Shown one piece after another: positions 49,757 through 58,169 of a stretch of 64,000 bases of DNA. The notes beneath the pieces are model-generated. The model was not told the DNA's origin. It did not search any database and worked only from the letters and a program-made list of their open reading frames with translations. The DNA is from CBDAQD01 sp965275905. Lineage in GTDB: Bacteria; Pseudomonadota; Alphaproteobacteria; Rhizobiales; JAJFHC01. A program made the translations under genes and the position numbers. The stretch covers positions 124,001 through 188,000 of the forward strand of contig CBDHYJ010000081.1 in the NCBI GenBank assembly GCA_965275905.1. The letters run 5' to 3'. Positions within the stretch are counted from its first letter, which is position 1. Each line of letters opens with the position of its first letter.

Positions 49757-50674
49757 TTGAAAATCAACCGCAAGAACGACCTCAACCTGAGGCTGCTTGA
49801 GATATTTGGCGCGGCCATGCGCAACCAGACCACTGTGAGCGCGGCCGAGGAATTGGGCATCTCGCAGCCCGCCGTAAGCAATGCCCTGCGCGCGCTCGAG
49901 AAACAGCTCGACATGACCTTGTTCGAACGCACCAGCCGCGGGCTGATCCCGACAGACGAAGCCGTGCTGATCTACGAGGAAGTCGAGCCGATATTCATGA
50001 TGCTGCGGGGCATCGAGGAACAGGTTCGTGCTGCCCGAAGCGCCAAGACCGGCCGCCTCCGGATCGCGGCAACACCCCCCTTGAGCCAGTCCGTCATCCC
50101 GCTCGCGCTCAAGAGGTTCGTCGCCGCGCGCGCCGACGTCCGCGTCAGCTATGACATTCGCGGCCTCGATGCGATCGTGCGGGAGATTGAAACCGGCGCC
50201 ACCGACTTAGGGCTGCTGCTTGGCCTCGAAAGCCATCCTTCCTGCACGGTCATCCCGCTCTACGAGGGAGAGATGGAGTGCATGCTGCCTTCGGATCACC
50301 CGCTCGCGGAGCTCGACGTGATCAGACCTGCCGACATCGCGGAGCACACGCAGATCGGCCTCGGCCTCGACCACGAGTCCAAGCTCGGCGCCCTCGTCCG
50401 CGCCGCGTTCGCGATGGAGCGCGTGAGTTTCAGGACAAATTTGGAAGTGCGCTACTGCCACACGGCGTGCGTGCTGGCCAATGCCGGCCTGGGGGTGGCC
50501 GTCGTCGATTCCTTCACGTCGCGCTTCATGCAGAGCGACGAACTCGTGCGCAGGCCGTTCGAGCCGAAAATCCGGATCACGGCCAGCGCGGTTGCCCGTG
50601 CGGGCCGGCCCATGTCGCGGGTCGCCTCGGCCTTTGTCGAGGAAATCAGGAGCGTGCTCCGGGAACTGGACTGA
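49757..50674 (+). CDS. LysR family transcriptional regulator
   Basis: The start is TTG 49757, eight bases after GGAG. The 305-residue protein has the LysR helix-turn-helix at about 20-60 (TVSAAEELGISQPAVSNALR) and a type 2 periplasmic-binding-fold effector domain (GRLRIAATPPLSQSVIPLAL; GATDLGLLLGLES). It closes the hydantoin cluster in the same direction and probably controls it from the inverted repeat at 41730. The effector is unknown. Confidence 0.92.
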   Translation: MKINRKNDLNLRLLEIFGAAMRNQTTVSAAEELGISQPAVSNALRALEKQLDMTLFERTSRGLIPTDEAVLIYEEVEPIFMMLRGIEEQVRAARSAKTGRLRIAATPPLSQSVIPLALKRFVAARADVRVSYDIRGLDAIVREIETGATDLGLLLGLESHPSCTVIPLYEGEMECMLPSDHPLAELDVIRPADIAEHTQIGLGLDHESKLGALVRAAFAMERVSFRTNLEVRYCHTACVLANAGLGVAVVDSFTSRFMQSDELVRRPFEPKIRITASAVARAGRPMSRVASAFVEEIRSVLRELD

Positions 50675-50707
50675 GCCGCGGTTTGCCGGCGATCCGGGGA
50701 TCGGCCG

Positions 50708-51976
50708 TTATCCGGCCCGCTTCATGGCGCCCCGGACCTGACGCAGGTCCTCGTCGATCAGATTCTTCATCGCCTCTTTCTTCTCCGCGGCTTTCCTGGC
50801 CCCGGCGACCTCGGCATACGTCTTGAGGAACGCCTTGAACCGGTCGTCGAAGAACCCCTTGCCGGACGCATACTGCAACAGCCTCAGATCCGGCAGTTCA
50901 TTGGCTTCGATGATGACCGGGCCCGCGTCGGAGACAGCAATGTCCCAGCCTATCAGCGGGATGCTGTTGAGCACGCGGTGGCCGCTGCGCGCAAGTTCCA
51001 CGGCGTCATCCCAGAGCGGCAGTGTAGTGCCCGTGATCGGGGCATTCGTATCCGGATGGACCGGCATCTCGACCTGGTCGAGACCAAGGCCCGACACGGC
51101 CCGTCCGACCACGCCCGAAGCGGGATCGACGTCGGCGATGATGTTGCCGGAGCGCCAGTAGTTGTCGGCCATGCTCGCACCAGCGGGAATCTTGATGGCG
51201 GTACCGATGACCTCGACATCGCCCTCGATGCATGTCGTGACCATACGGACCGTCGCAACCCGGTCGCCGCAGATCCGCGCGATATCGGCATGCGGCGTCA
51301 CCCGCGACTGTATGATGTATCCGTCGGGAAACTCGTCCGGCACGAAGTCGGCAAACGCCTGCACCGGAATCTTCGAACCGTCGCCGGCGAGGATCATGTC
51401 GTTCTCGACCCGGTCTATCGCGATGGTGCCCAAGCTCTGGCACGAGCCGAGAGGCTTGCCGAAAAGACCGCGGTGGCCGTTGTCGCGCAGGAACCGGGCA
51501 ATGTCCTCACTGCTTCTCAGGCAGGCCAGGGCCGGGGCGGACATCGACCTGGAGTAGATCGCGACCGTCTCGCTGGTCGGCAGGCCGAGGCCCTTCAGGA
51601 GACTGCCGCAGGCAACCTTGTCCATCAGAATGCCCCAGGTCGTGTTGCCGGCCGTGAGCTTTTCCCAGATGGCGCGGCATTTCTTGGCGCCGACAAACTC
51701 CAGCTTCTGCTCCGGCGTGTACCTGGTGTCGTCATACAGGCGAAGCTCGAAATATTCCTGCAGCTTCAGGCCGTTGCCGGCAAAGCACAGGCGCACGATG
51801 TCGCCCAGCAATGAGCCGTAGGATTTGCCGGTTTCCTTTGAAATACGCTCCAGCATGGTGTTCATCGCGGGAATCTCGTATTCACGCTTGGCCATGAGGC
51901 CCGCGCACGGGTGCTCGTGCCCGCCGGACGGCTCCGCTTCTGTCACAACTGACTGTTCTGCTGGCTTGCTGGTCAT
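50708..51976 (-). CDS. ATP-grasp domain protein (sugar-transfer-associated type)
   Basis: From ATG 51976 (MTSKPAEQSVVTE) the protein has 422 residues. The N-terminal 130 are helical. The rest is an ATP-grasp fold of the PF14397 kind: RGLFGKPLGSCQSLGTIAID, ATVRMVTTCIEGDVEVIGTA, and SDAGPVIIEANELPDLRLLQ with the acidic metal-binding residues. Related proteins lie in capsule or exopolysaccharide loci. Here it stands alone, converging on the LysR gene. The reaction is unknown; ligation of an amine to a carboxylate is the family norm. Confidence 0.82.
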   Translation of the reverse strand: MTSKPAEQSVVTEAEPSGGHEHPCAGLMAKREYEIPAMNTMLERISKETGKSYGSLLGDIVRLCFAGNGLKLQEYFELRLYDDTRYTPEQKLEFVGAKKCRAIWEKLTAGNTTWGILMDKVACGSLLKGLGLPTSETVAIYSRSMSAPALACLRSSEDIARFLRDNGHRGLFGKPLGSCQSLGTIAIDRVENDMILAGDGSKIPVQAFADFVPDEFPDGYIIQSRVTPHADIARICGDRVATVRMVTTCIEGDVEVIGTAIKIPAGASMADNYWRSGNIIADVDPASGVVGRAVSGLGLDQVEMPVHPDTNAPITGTTLPLWDDAVELARSGHRVLNSIPLIGWDIAVSDAGPVIIEANELPDLRLLQYASGKGFFDDRFKAFLKTYAEVAGARKAAEKKEAMKNLIDEDLRQVRGAMKRAG

Positions 51977-52176
51977 CGAACCCGCCCCCGATCTTCCGTG
52001 AACTGCCGAAATCTGGTGCCGGATTCTCGCCGCGGGGTTTGAATTAAACGTTAAGGACGCTACGTGTTGCGCTGTCACATGTCTTGTGACTGCCGGGGTG
52101 TAAGGTTAGTGCTAATGCTCCAGACGGAGCACAGCACAGCCTCTGCTCTTGAAGTCACCGTTACGCAGGATCCGTG

Positions 52177-52710
52177 ATGACCATCCACGATCGCCTCGTT
52201 CAATCGGCGTTCTATTTCGCCGAAGCGGCCCACGGGGAACAGAAACGAAAATACACGGGCGAGCCGTACATCGTTCATCCCCTGGCCGTCGCCAGCCTCG
52301 TCACATTCGCCGGAGGCAGCGATCAGGCCGTCGCGGCCGCGCTGCTGCACGACGTGGTCGAGGACACGGACGTGACCAACGCCGAGATCGCTGAAGAGTT
52401 CGGCGCGCACGTCGCCGGACTGGTCGCAGAGGTAACGGACGTTAGCAAGCCGGAAGACGGCAACCGCGCGGTCCGGAAGGCTATCGACCGCGACCATCTC
52501 AAGCAGGCAAGCCCTTCGGGCATGACGATCAAGCTCGCGGACATCATCGACAACACCCGCTCGATAGCCGAGGGCGACCCCGGGTTCGCAAAGGTCTACA
52601 TGGCCGAATGCGCGGACCTCCTGCCACACCTGAATGGCGGCAGCAGGATACTCTGGGATCTGGCGTCAAGGCAGGTGGAGCAATACTTCCGGACGAGTGT
52701 TGCGGACTAA
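52177..52710 (+). CDS. HD-domain hydrolase, single-domain SpoT/MESH1-like
   Basis: ATG 52177 is preferred to GTG 52174. The 177-residue protein matches the hydrolase half of RelA/SpoT proteins: HGEQKRKYTGEPYIVHPLAV with the metal His, the HDxxED motif in ALLHDVVEDTDVT, and IKLADIIDNTRSI with the last Asp. It has no synthetase, TGS or ACT domain. Stand-alone enzymes of this type remove the pyrophosphate of (p)ppGpp or act on NADPH (MESH1). The product is cytoplasmic and metal-dependent. Confidence 0.9.
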   Translation: MTIHDRLVQSAFYFAEAAHGEQKRKYTGEPYIVHPLAVASLVTFAGGSDQAVAAALLHDVVEDTDVTNAEIAEEFGAHVAGLVAEVTDVSKPEDGNRAVRKAIDRDHLKQASPSGMTIKLADIIDNTRSIAEGDPGFAKVYMAECADLLPHLNGGSRILWDLASRQVEQYFRTSVAD

Positions 52711-52735
52711 GGCGCAGGCAATCAAGGAAGGCGAA

Positions 52736-52822
52736 TGGTGCGGGCGGCGGGACTTGAACCCGCACGGGCATACGCCCTCAGGATTTTAAGTCCTGTGTGT
52801 CTACCAATTCCACCACGCCCGC
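52736..52822 (-). tRNA. tRNA-Leu (UAA)
   Basis: Read on the minus strand from 52822, the RNA starts GCGGGCG and ends CGCCCGCACCA, so the acceptor stem has seven pairs and CCA is encoded. The D-arm is TGGTGGAATTGGTAGACAC, the anticodon arm is CAGGACTTAAAATCCTG (anticodon TAA), the extra arm is the long class II type (AGGGCGTATGCCC), and the T-arm is GGGTTCAAGTCCC. Length is 87 with CCA. Confidence 0.97.
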
Positions 52823-52914
52823 ACGGCCGGATTGCACCGGCTGCGCAAGGTATGCCCGCTTACGGGCCGGGCGGCAACGCCTAAGTCGCGGGCCCGCCCG
52901 GCAATCTCGACGCC

Positions 52915-53817
52915 TCATTCAGGCTCCGCCGGAAACAGCAGGTTCAGTTCAAGCGCCCCGGCCTCGATTGTCGCCGGCAGCGCGTCGACAATATCGCCGT
53001 CGGCCTGGATGGGGCCCTCGCCGCCGGTCACGCGTATCGTCCGCGCGGTCTGATTGAAGACGTCCGGATTGCGTTCCATCCGCCCGAGCGCCAGGTCGAT
53101 CGCACACCGCGCGACCACGCCAATGCCATGCCGCCGCATGCCCAGCACATGCACATCACTGTCGAACAGACTGGCGTCCGGCGCCATGACGTGGGGACCG
53201 CCGTAGTGCCTTCCGTTCATGGCCACGACGGTTGTCGCGGCAAGACGTTCGCCGTCGACCTCGACGTCAAGGGATTGCGGCCGCCAGGCAAAAGCGCCCT
53301 TGAGCGTCTGAAGCACGTAGGCGCCCTTGCTCAGGTACCGTTTGACGGCGGGATCAACCGTATCGACCACCCAGGCATCGAAACCGGCACTGACCATGAG
53401 CAGGAAGACGCGGCCATTGACCCTTCCGGCACGGATGGTCCGGCCCTCGCCCGTCACGAGGTAATCGCCGACGTCCGTGGCACGGCGGACAAGCCCGATC
53501 TCGTGCGCCAGCACATTGGCGGTCCCGATGGGAATGACCGCAAGCGGAGGTGCTGAGAGCGGATCGCTGCGCTGCGCCAGACCGTTCGCCACTTCGTTGA
53601 TCGTTCCGTCCCCGCCGGCGACCGCCACGACGTCGTGACCCGAAAAATCATGGCCGGCTGCGATGCGTTCGGCATCTCCCCGGGCTTCGGTCCGGCAAAG
53701 CTCCAGCTTCGCGCCCCGCTCCTCAAGACGGTCGATGACGCGTCTGAAGAATCCGGCGCTGCGCCAGCCCGCCTTGGGATTGTGGATGATGACGATCCGA
53801 CGAGGCGCCTGCGGCAC
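52915..53817 (-). CDS. diacylglycerol kinase family lipid kinase
   Basis: The 300-residue protein has the DAGK catalytic domain: IIHNPKAGWRSAGFF at the start, VAVAGGDGTINEVANGLAQR with the GGDGT nucleotide loop, and PLAVIPIGTANVLAHE. The C-terminal half carries MVSAGFDAWVVDTVD and IQADGDIVDALP, the YegS-like fold. It phosphorylates a diacylglycerol or similar lipid at the inner membrane. The tRNA-Leu gene lies downstream on the same strand. Confidence 0.93.
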   Translation of the reverse strand: MPQAPRRIVIIHNPKAGWRSAGFFRRVIDRLEERGAKLELCRTEARGDAERIAAGHDFSGHDVVAVAGGDGTINEVANGLAQRSDPLSAPPLAVIPIGTANVLAHEIGLVRRATDVGDYLVTGEGRTIRAGRVNGRVFLLMVSAGFDAWVVDTVDPAVKRYLSKGAYVLQTLKGAFAWRPQSLDVEVDGERLAATTVVAMNGRHYGGPHVMAPDASLFDSDVHVLGMRRHGIGVVARCAIDLALGRMERNPDVFNQTARTIRVTGGEGPIQADGDIVDALPATIEAGALELNLLFPAEPE

Positions 53818-53956
53818 GCTGAATCCCTCTTCGTTTACGCAACGGGGATATAGGTGGAATTATTACGATCTGGTGACAGACAGCGACGTTAACCCTTTGA
53901 AGGGACTGTCACAAGCCGTACATATGAATCACGTAATGCCCTGACCATCGGCTCGA

Positions 53957-54781
53957 ATGGCAATGGTCAGTGGCATGAACATCAGGCCCACACCGCCTCA
54001 CCGCTACCGCGCGATCTGGATCTCCGATCTCCATCTCGGGACGCGCCGCGCCCAGGCTGACGCCGTCCTGGATTTTCTCCGCTACACGGAATCCGACTAC
54101 CTCTACCTGGTCGGTGACATTATCGACAACTGGAGCCTGAAGAAGCACTGGTACTGGCACCAGGCCCACAACGACGTCATCCAGAAGCTGCTGCGCAAGG
54201 CGCGCAAGGGCACAAAGGTCATCTATATCCCGGGCAATCACGACGAGAGTTTCCGCGACTTCGCCAACCTGCGTTTCGGCCGCGTCGCGGTCATGCGCCA
54301 GACCACGCACACCACGGCAAACGGCCGCAAATATCTCGTGCTCCACGGCGACGAATTCGACGGCGTCGTCAAATACGCCAAGTGGCTGGCCTTCCTCGGC
54401 GACACGGCCTATGCCGCCGCCGTCGAGCTCAACTATTTCTTCAATCGAATCCGGCGCCTGTTCGGGTTCCGCTACTGGTCGCTGTCGGCCTACCTGAAGC
54501 TGAAGGTCAAGCGCGCGGTCGAGTTCCTGTCGAACTTCGAGAATGCGGTCGTCCGCGAGGCGCGGCAGCAGGGCGCCGACGGCGTCATCTGCGGTCATGT
54601 GCATACCTGCGAGATGCGCATGATCGACGGCATCCATTACTGCAACGACGGCGACTGGGTGGAGAGCTGCACCGCCCTTGTCGAACATTTCAACGGCGAG
54701 CTGGAGTTGTTGCACTGGCTTGATATCGACCATTCATACGTGGATCTGAAAAAACAGCATGCGCATAGCCATAGTCACTGA
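53957..54781 (+). CDS. LpxH-like metallophosphoesterase
   Basis: The 274-residue protein has every calcineurin-type metal motif: WISDLHLGTRRAQ, LVGDIIDNW, IPGNHDESFRDFAN, LHGDEFDGVV and CGHVHTCEMR. It resembles UDP-2,3-diacylglucosamine diphosphatases, but Alphaproteobacteria usually use LpxI for that lipid A step, so this may be a paralogue acting on another lipid or nucleotide. The C-terminus is a histidine-rich tail (KKQHAHSHSH). Its end overlaps the glycosyltransferase gene by 23 bases, so the two are translationally coupled. Confidence 0.9.
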   Translation: MAMVSGMNIRPTPPHRYRAIWISDLHLGTRRAQADAVLDFLRYTESDYLYLVGDIIDNWSLKKHWYWHQAHNDVIQKLLRKARKGTKVIYIPGNHDESFRDFANLRFGRVAVMRQTTHTTANGRKYLVLHGDEFDGVVKYAKWLAFLGDTAYAAAVELNYFFNRIRRLFGFRYWSLSAYLKLKVKRAVEFLSNFENAVVREARQQGADGVICGHVHTCEMRMIDGIHYCNDGDWVESCTALVEHFNGELELLHWLDIDHSYVDLKKQHAHSHSH

Positions 54782-55772
54782 CGCCTGGTTGCCTCAGGTC
54801 AACGGTGTCGTGAGAACCCTCCGCACGACCGCGCAACATGCGGAACGCGCAGGCCACAACATCAAATTCATCACACCGGCCGATCACTTCACGATCCCCT
54901 GCCCGACCTATCCCGAGATCCCGCTGTCCTGGACCACCGCCAGCCGGATCGGCAGGAGAATCGAGCAGTTCGGACCGGACGCCATCCACATTGCGACAGA
55001 GGGACCGCTGGGTCACGCCGCCAGGAGATACTGCATGCGCCGAGGGTATCGGTTCACGACGTCCTACCACACGCGATTTCCCGAATACCTTCACGAGCGC
55101 GTCCCGGTGCCAGGCGTCAAGGAACTGGCGCACAGGTTCCTCGACCGCTTCCATCGCACTTCCGACAGCATCATGGTCGCCACCCCATCGATCGAGGAAG
55201 TGTTGCGGAAGCGGGGCCTGGATCGCATCAAACGCTGGAGCCGCGGCGTCGACACCACTGTCTTCAGGCCGCGCAACGGCGTATCCCTCTCGGGCGAGCG
55301 CCCCTATTCGCTCTATGTCGGGCGCGTAGCACCGGAAAAGAATATCGAGGCATTCCTCTCCCTCGACCTTCCGGGAACGAAGATTGTCGTCGGCGACGGC
55401 CCGCAACGGCAGGAACTCGAGACCCGCTATCCGGACGTGAATTTCACCGGCTACAAGACCGGCGAGGATCTGGCCGGTCACGTGGCCGCGGCTGATGTCA
55501 TGGTATTCCCGAGCCTGACCGATACGTTCGGGCTGGTGCTGATCGAGGCCATGGCCTGCGGCGTGCCGGTCGCCGCCTTTCCCGTGCCGGGCCCGATTGA
55601 CGTTGTGGAGGACGGAAAGGTCGGCGCGCTCGACGACGATCTCGGCGCCGCCGTGTCCCGGGCGCTCAAGCTCGACAAGGAAGCCTGCCGCACCTACGCG
55701 CAAGGCTACAGCTGGGAGCGCTCCACCGCCCAGTTCATCGGCAACCTGGTAACGGCAACGTCCAGCGCATAG
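54759..55772 (+). CDS. family 4 glycosyltransferase
   Basis: ATG 54759 lies inside the end of the phosphoesterase gene. The 337-residue GT-B enzyme reads MRIAIVTDAWLPQVNGVVRT at the start, TSYHTRFPEYLHER in the acceptor side, YVGRVAPEKNIEAFLSLDLP at the linker, and the E-x7-E donor site FGLVLIEAMACGVPVAAFPV. This is close to bacterial enzymes that glycosylate diacylglycerol or phosphatidylinositol. With the LpxH-like and lipid-kinase genes beside it, a role in making a glycolipid at the inner membrane is plausible. Confidence 0.92.
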   Translation: MRIAIVTDAWLPQVNGVVRTLRTTAQHAERAGHNIKFITPADHFTIPCPTYPEIPLSWTTASRIGRRIEQFGPDAIHIATEGPLGHAARRYCMRRGYRFTTSYHTRFPEYLHERVPVPGVKELAHRFLDRFHRTSDSIMVATPSIEEVLRKRGLDRIKRWSRGVDTTVFRPRNGVSLSGERPYSLYVGRVAPEKNIEAFLSLDLPGTKIVVGDGPQRQELETRYPDVNFTGYKTGEDLAGHVAAADVMVFPSLTDTFGLVLIEAMACGVPVAAFPVPGPIDVVEDGKVGALDDDLGAAVSRALKLDKEACRTYAQGYSWERSTAQFIGNLVTATSSA

Positions 55773-55793
55773 CCACGGCTTGCCGGTCTGACT

Positions 55794-56555
55794 TTACGAC
55801 CAGGATTTGACGACGGTTATGGGCATGCCCTTGAGCTCGTCGGCCATGGCCTGAACCTCTTTCTCCGCCTGCTCCAGGGCCGTCTCGTCCTTTGACCGCA
55901 GGACCACATTGGACCCGAATTTGCCGTCTTCCTCGAACGGATAGCTTCCCATGGAGACGCCGGGGTAGCGGTCCTGGATCGCCTTGAGCGGCCCGGCAAG
56001 GTTGCCCTCCCCTGTATCCACGCGTATCGAGCGGGACAACAGGGGTTTGCCGCGTTCAAGAGTCGGAATGATGTTGGCCAGCATGGCCTGCATGATCCGC
56101 GGCACGCCGGCCATGACAAACACGTTCCCGATATTGAAGCCGGGTGCGGCGCTGACCGGATTGGCGATCAGGGTGGCGCCGGCCGGTGTGCGCGCCATGC
56201 GCAGGCGCGCCTCGTTGAGCTCGCGGTCCGGATAGCGTTCCTTCATCACCCGCACGGCCTCGTCGTTGACGGAAATATCGAGGCTGAACGCCCTGGAAAC
56301 CGCATCGGCAGTGATGTCATCGTGGGTCGGGCCGATGCCGCCCGTCGTGAAAACATAGTCGTAGCGTTCCCGCAAAGCATTGAGCGCTGCCACGATGTCG
56401 TCTTCTTCGTCCGCCACGAAGCGCGCTTCGCGCACCTCGATCGCGATCCCGGTCAGCGTTTCAGCGATATGTCCGAGATTGATGTCCTTCGTCCTGCCGG
56501 ACAGCAGTTCGTCGCCGATCAGCAGAACGGCGGCGGTAACGGTATCTCTTGCCAT
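55794..56555 (-). CDS. CinA N-terminal domain protein (molybdopterin-binding fold)
   Basis: The 253-residue protein has the MoCF-type domain of CinA: AAVLLIGDELLSGRTKDINL, TTGGIGPTHDDITADAVSRA, and NVFVMAGVPRIMQAMLANII. The C-terminal deamidase (PncC) domain of full CinA is missing, as in the CinA-like proteins annotated competence/damage-inducible protein A or molybdopterin-binding protein. The domain may hydrolyse ADP-ribose. It precedes nothing on its strand and follows the actin-like gene. Confidence 0.93.
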   Translation of the reverse strand: MARDTVTAAVLLIGDELLSGRTKDINLGHIAETLTGIAIEVREARFVADEEDDIVAALNALRERYDYVFTTGGIGPTHDDITADAVSRAFSLDISVNDEAVRVMKERYPDRELNEARLRMARTPAGATLIANPVSAAPGFNIGNVFVMAGVPRIMQAMLANIIPTLERGKPLLSRSIRVDTGEGNLAGPLKAIQDRYPGVSMGSYPFEEDGKFGSNVVLRSKDETALEQAEKEVQAMADELKGMPITVVKSWS

Positions 56556-56683
56556 GTTGGTTCAGGCTCCCCGTGCGCTTGTTATGGGAGAGATAACGCG
56601 CACGGGGGTAGCCGACAAGCGTCACGGCCACAGGACCGCAACCCGTGACGCAATCAGCCCGGCCCAGCCTCGTCGATAGTGCC

Positions 56684-57793
56684 TCAGGCCTCCAGCATCG
56701 CCGCGACCAGGCAACCCTTGGCCGTGGCATTCATTCCGGCTTCGGCCCTGCGGATTTCGGATACCTCGATGGGCAGCCGCACCCGGGAGATGGCTTTCTC
56801 GAGTTCGGCGCCGAATCCGTCGACCATGGCCGACCCGCCGGCGAAGACGACGGGGATGGCCCCGCGGAACGGCGGCAGGCGGTTCGATTTCGTCAACGCA
56901 CGCTCCAGGGTGAGAGCGACCGTCTGGATGACCTCCCGGTAATAGATCGCCAGAGCCTGGTCCATGCTGCCGGCGGCGGTTTCGCTGAGGTTGAAATCGT
57001 CGCTTTCCTTGTGCAGGCGCACCGTCGTCGGCGTCTCGCCGGTGACCGAGGACGCACTGTAATCGATAAAATCGCCGGCGCGCGTGGTCGAGAACGTGAC
57101 GGCGGGCAGGCCCAGATAGGCCAGGCACACGTTGCACATGCCGCCGCCGAAGCTGATGCCGACACCGGTGAAGTCATTGGCCACGAGTTCCGCCAGAACG
57201 ACCGCAAGGCCTTCGTTGATGGCGCGGACGTCATAACCGAGATCTTCGAGAATGTGATGGATGGATTTCTCGTGGAAGATCACCTGGTTCTCCGCGTCCT
57301 CGCCGCCGCTCGGCACGGAGAAACAGATCCGCTGACCCTTGCTTGCCGGACCGCACAGCTTGTGGAGCGCATGCCGGATCATCTCCAGGTTCATCGGCTC
57401 GTTGGGATTGAGCAGCCCGGTCTGCATCGGGCGCCGGGTATCACCGCCCAGAATGTTCGCAAATTCATCGACCCGGTTGCCGAAGGCCAGAATCTGATCA
57501 CCGTCGACGCGGTAGTGGATCCTCTCCCTGTCGAGCATGGCCTTGTTCATCTTTGAAAACGGCAACGACACGAATGCGTTGAGCTGTGTCGTGAAGATCG
57601 GATCTTCACCGCGCATCTTCGCCATGACGATGCGGCTGGTTCCCATATCGAGCCCGAAATGCTCGATGACATCACTCTTGGCGGACTTGCCGCCGCTTTC
57701 CGCATCGCTGGATTTGCTGCTGGAGCCACGGGACTTGACCGTGCTGCCGCCGGACGCCGACTTGGCCATGACCGCTCCTGATTTCGTTGACAT
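56684..57793 (-). CDS. actin-like ATPase of unknown subfamily
   Basis: ATG 57793 gives 369 residues. Residues 1-41 are a disordered Ser/Lys/Gly-rich tail (SGGSTVKSRGSSSKSSDAES). The rest has the actin/Hsp70 signature: phosphate-1 loop FGLDMGTSRIVMAKMRG at 46-62, connect-1 INEGLAVVLAELV, phosphate-2 GVGISFGGGMCNVCLAYLG and adenosine motif VVFAGGSAMVDGFGAELE. It is shorter and more divergent than MreB, FtsA, MamK or DnaK, and lacks the substrate-binding domain of Hsp70. I recognise it only as a hypothetical actin-like family. No filament partner, ParR-like gene or membrane anchor is adjacent. Confidence 0.82.
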   Translation of the reverse strand: MSTKSGAVMAKSASGGSTVKSRGSSSKSSDAESGGKSAKSDVIEHFGLDMGTSRIVMAKMRGEDPIFTTQLNAFVSLPFSKMNKAMLDRERIHYRVDGDQILAFGNRVDEFANILGGDTRRPMQTGLLNPNEPMNLEMIRHALHKLCGPASKGQRICFSVPSGGEDAENQVIFHEKSIHHILEDLGYDVRAINEGLAVVLAELVANDFTGVGISFGGGMCNVCLAYLGLPAVTFSTTRAGDFIDYSASSVTGETPTTVRLHKESDDFNLSETAAGSMDQALAIYYREVIQTVALTLERALTKSNRLPPFRGAIPVVFAGGSAMVDGFGAELEKAISRVRLPIEVSEIRRAEAGMNATAKGCLVAAMLEA

Positions 57794-58169
57794 TGATACT
57801 ACCCCTTTTGCCGGCAATCGCCGGTACTGACTGACATGCCGGCCGCGACCGCGCCGGGCACAACCAAAACAGCGCCGGAAGACAGACCTTCCGCCGCATT
57901 GTTTGCCCCAGCCCCGGATGCCGCGAACCGCCGGGGGCTTCGCCCGATGCCTCTTGAACGACCACCGCCTCGCCGGGCGGCACTCGCACTCATGCAGCGA
58001 AATTGGCTTCAGAAAGCTCAGGTCCGCCGCGTGAATGTTCGACCTGCTCGATGAAACAGTGACCCCGTCACGATCAATTCTGATTATGGCGATTTTGGGA
58101 CCCGACCGGCCTTAATGCCGCGATTATGCCGTCTTGTCGGCGCGGTCCGCTGGCTCTATCTTCCAGCCC
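57794..58169. other. intergenic region between actin-like and sfsA genes
   Basis: The 376 bases separate divergent genes and must hold both promoters. I see no defensible small gene, terminator or repeat. Confidence 0.55.
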
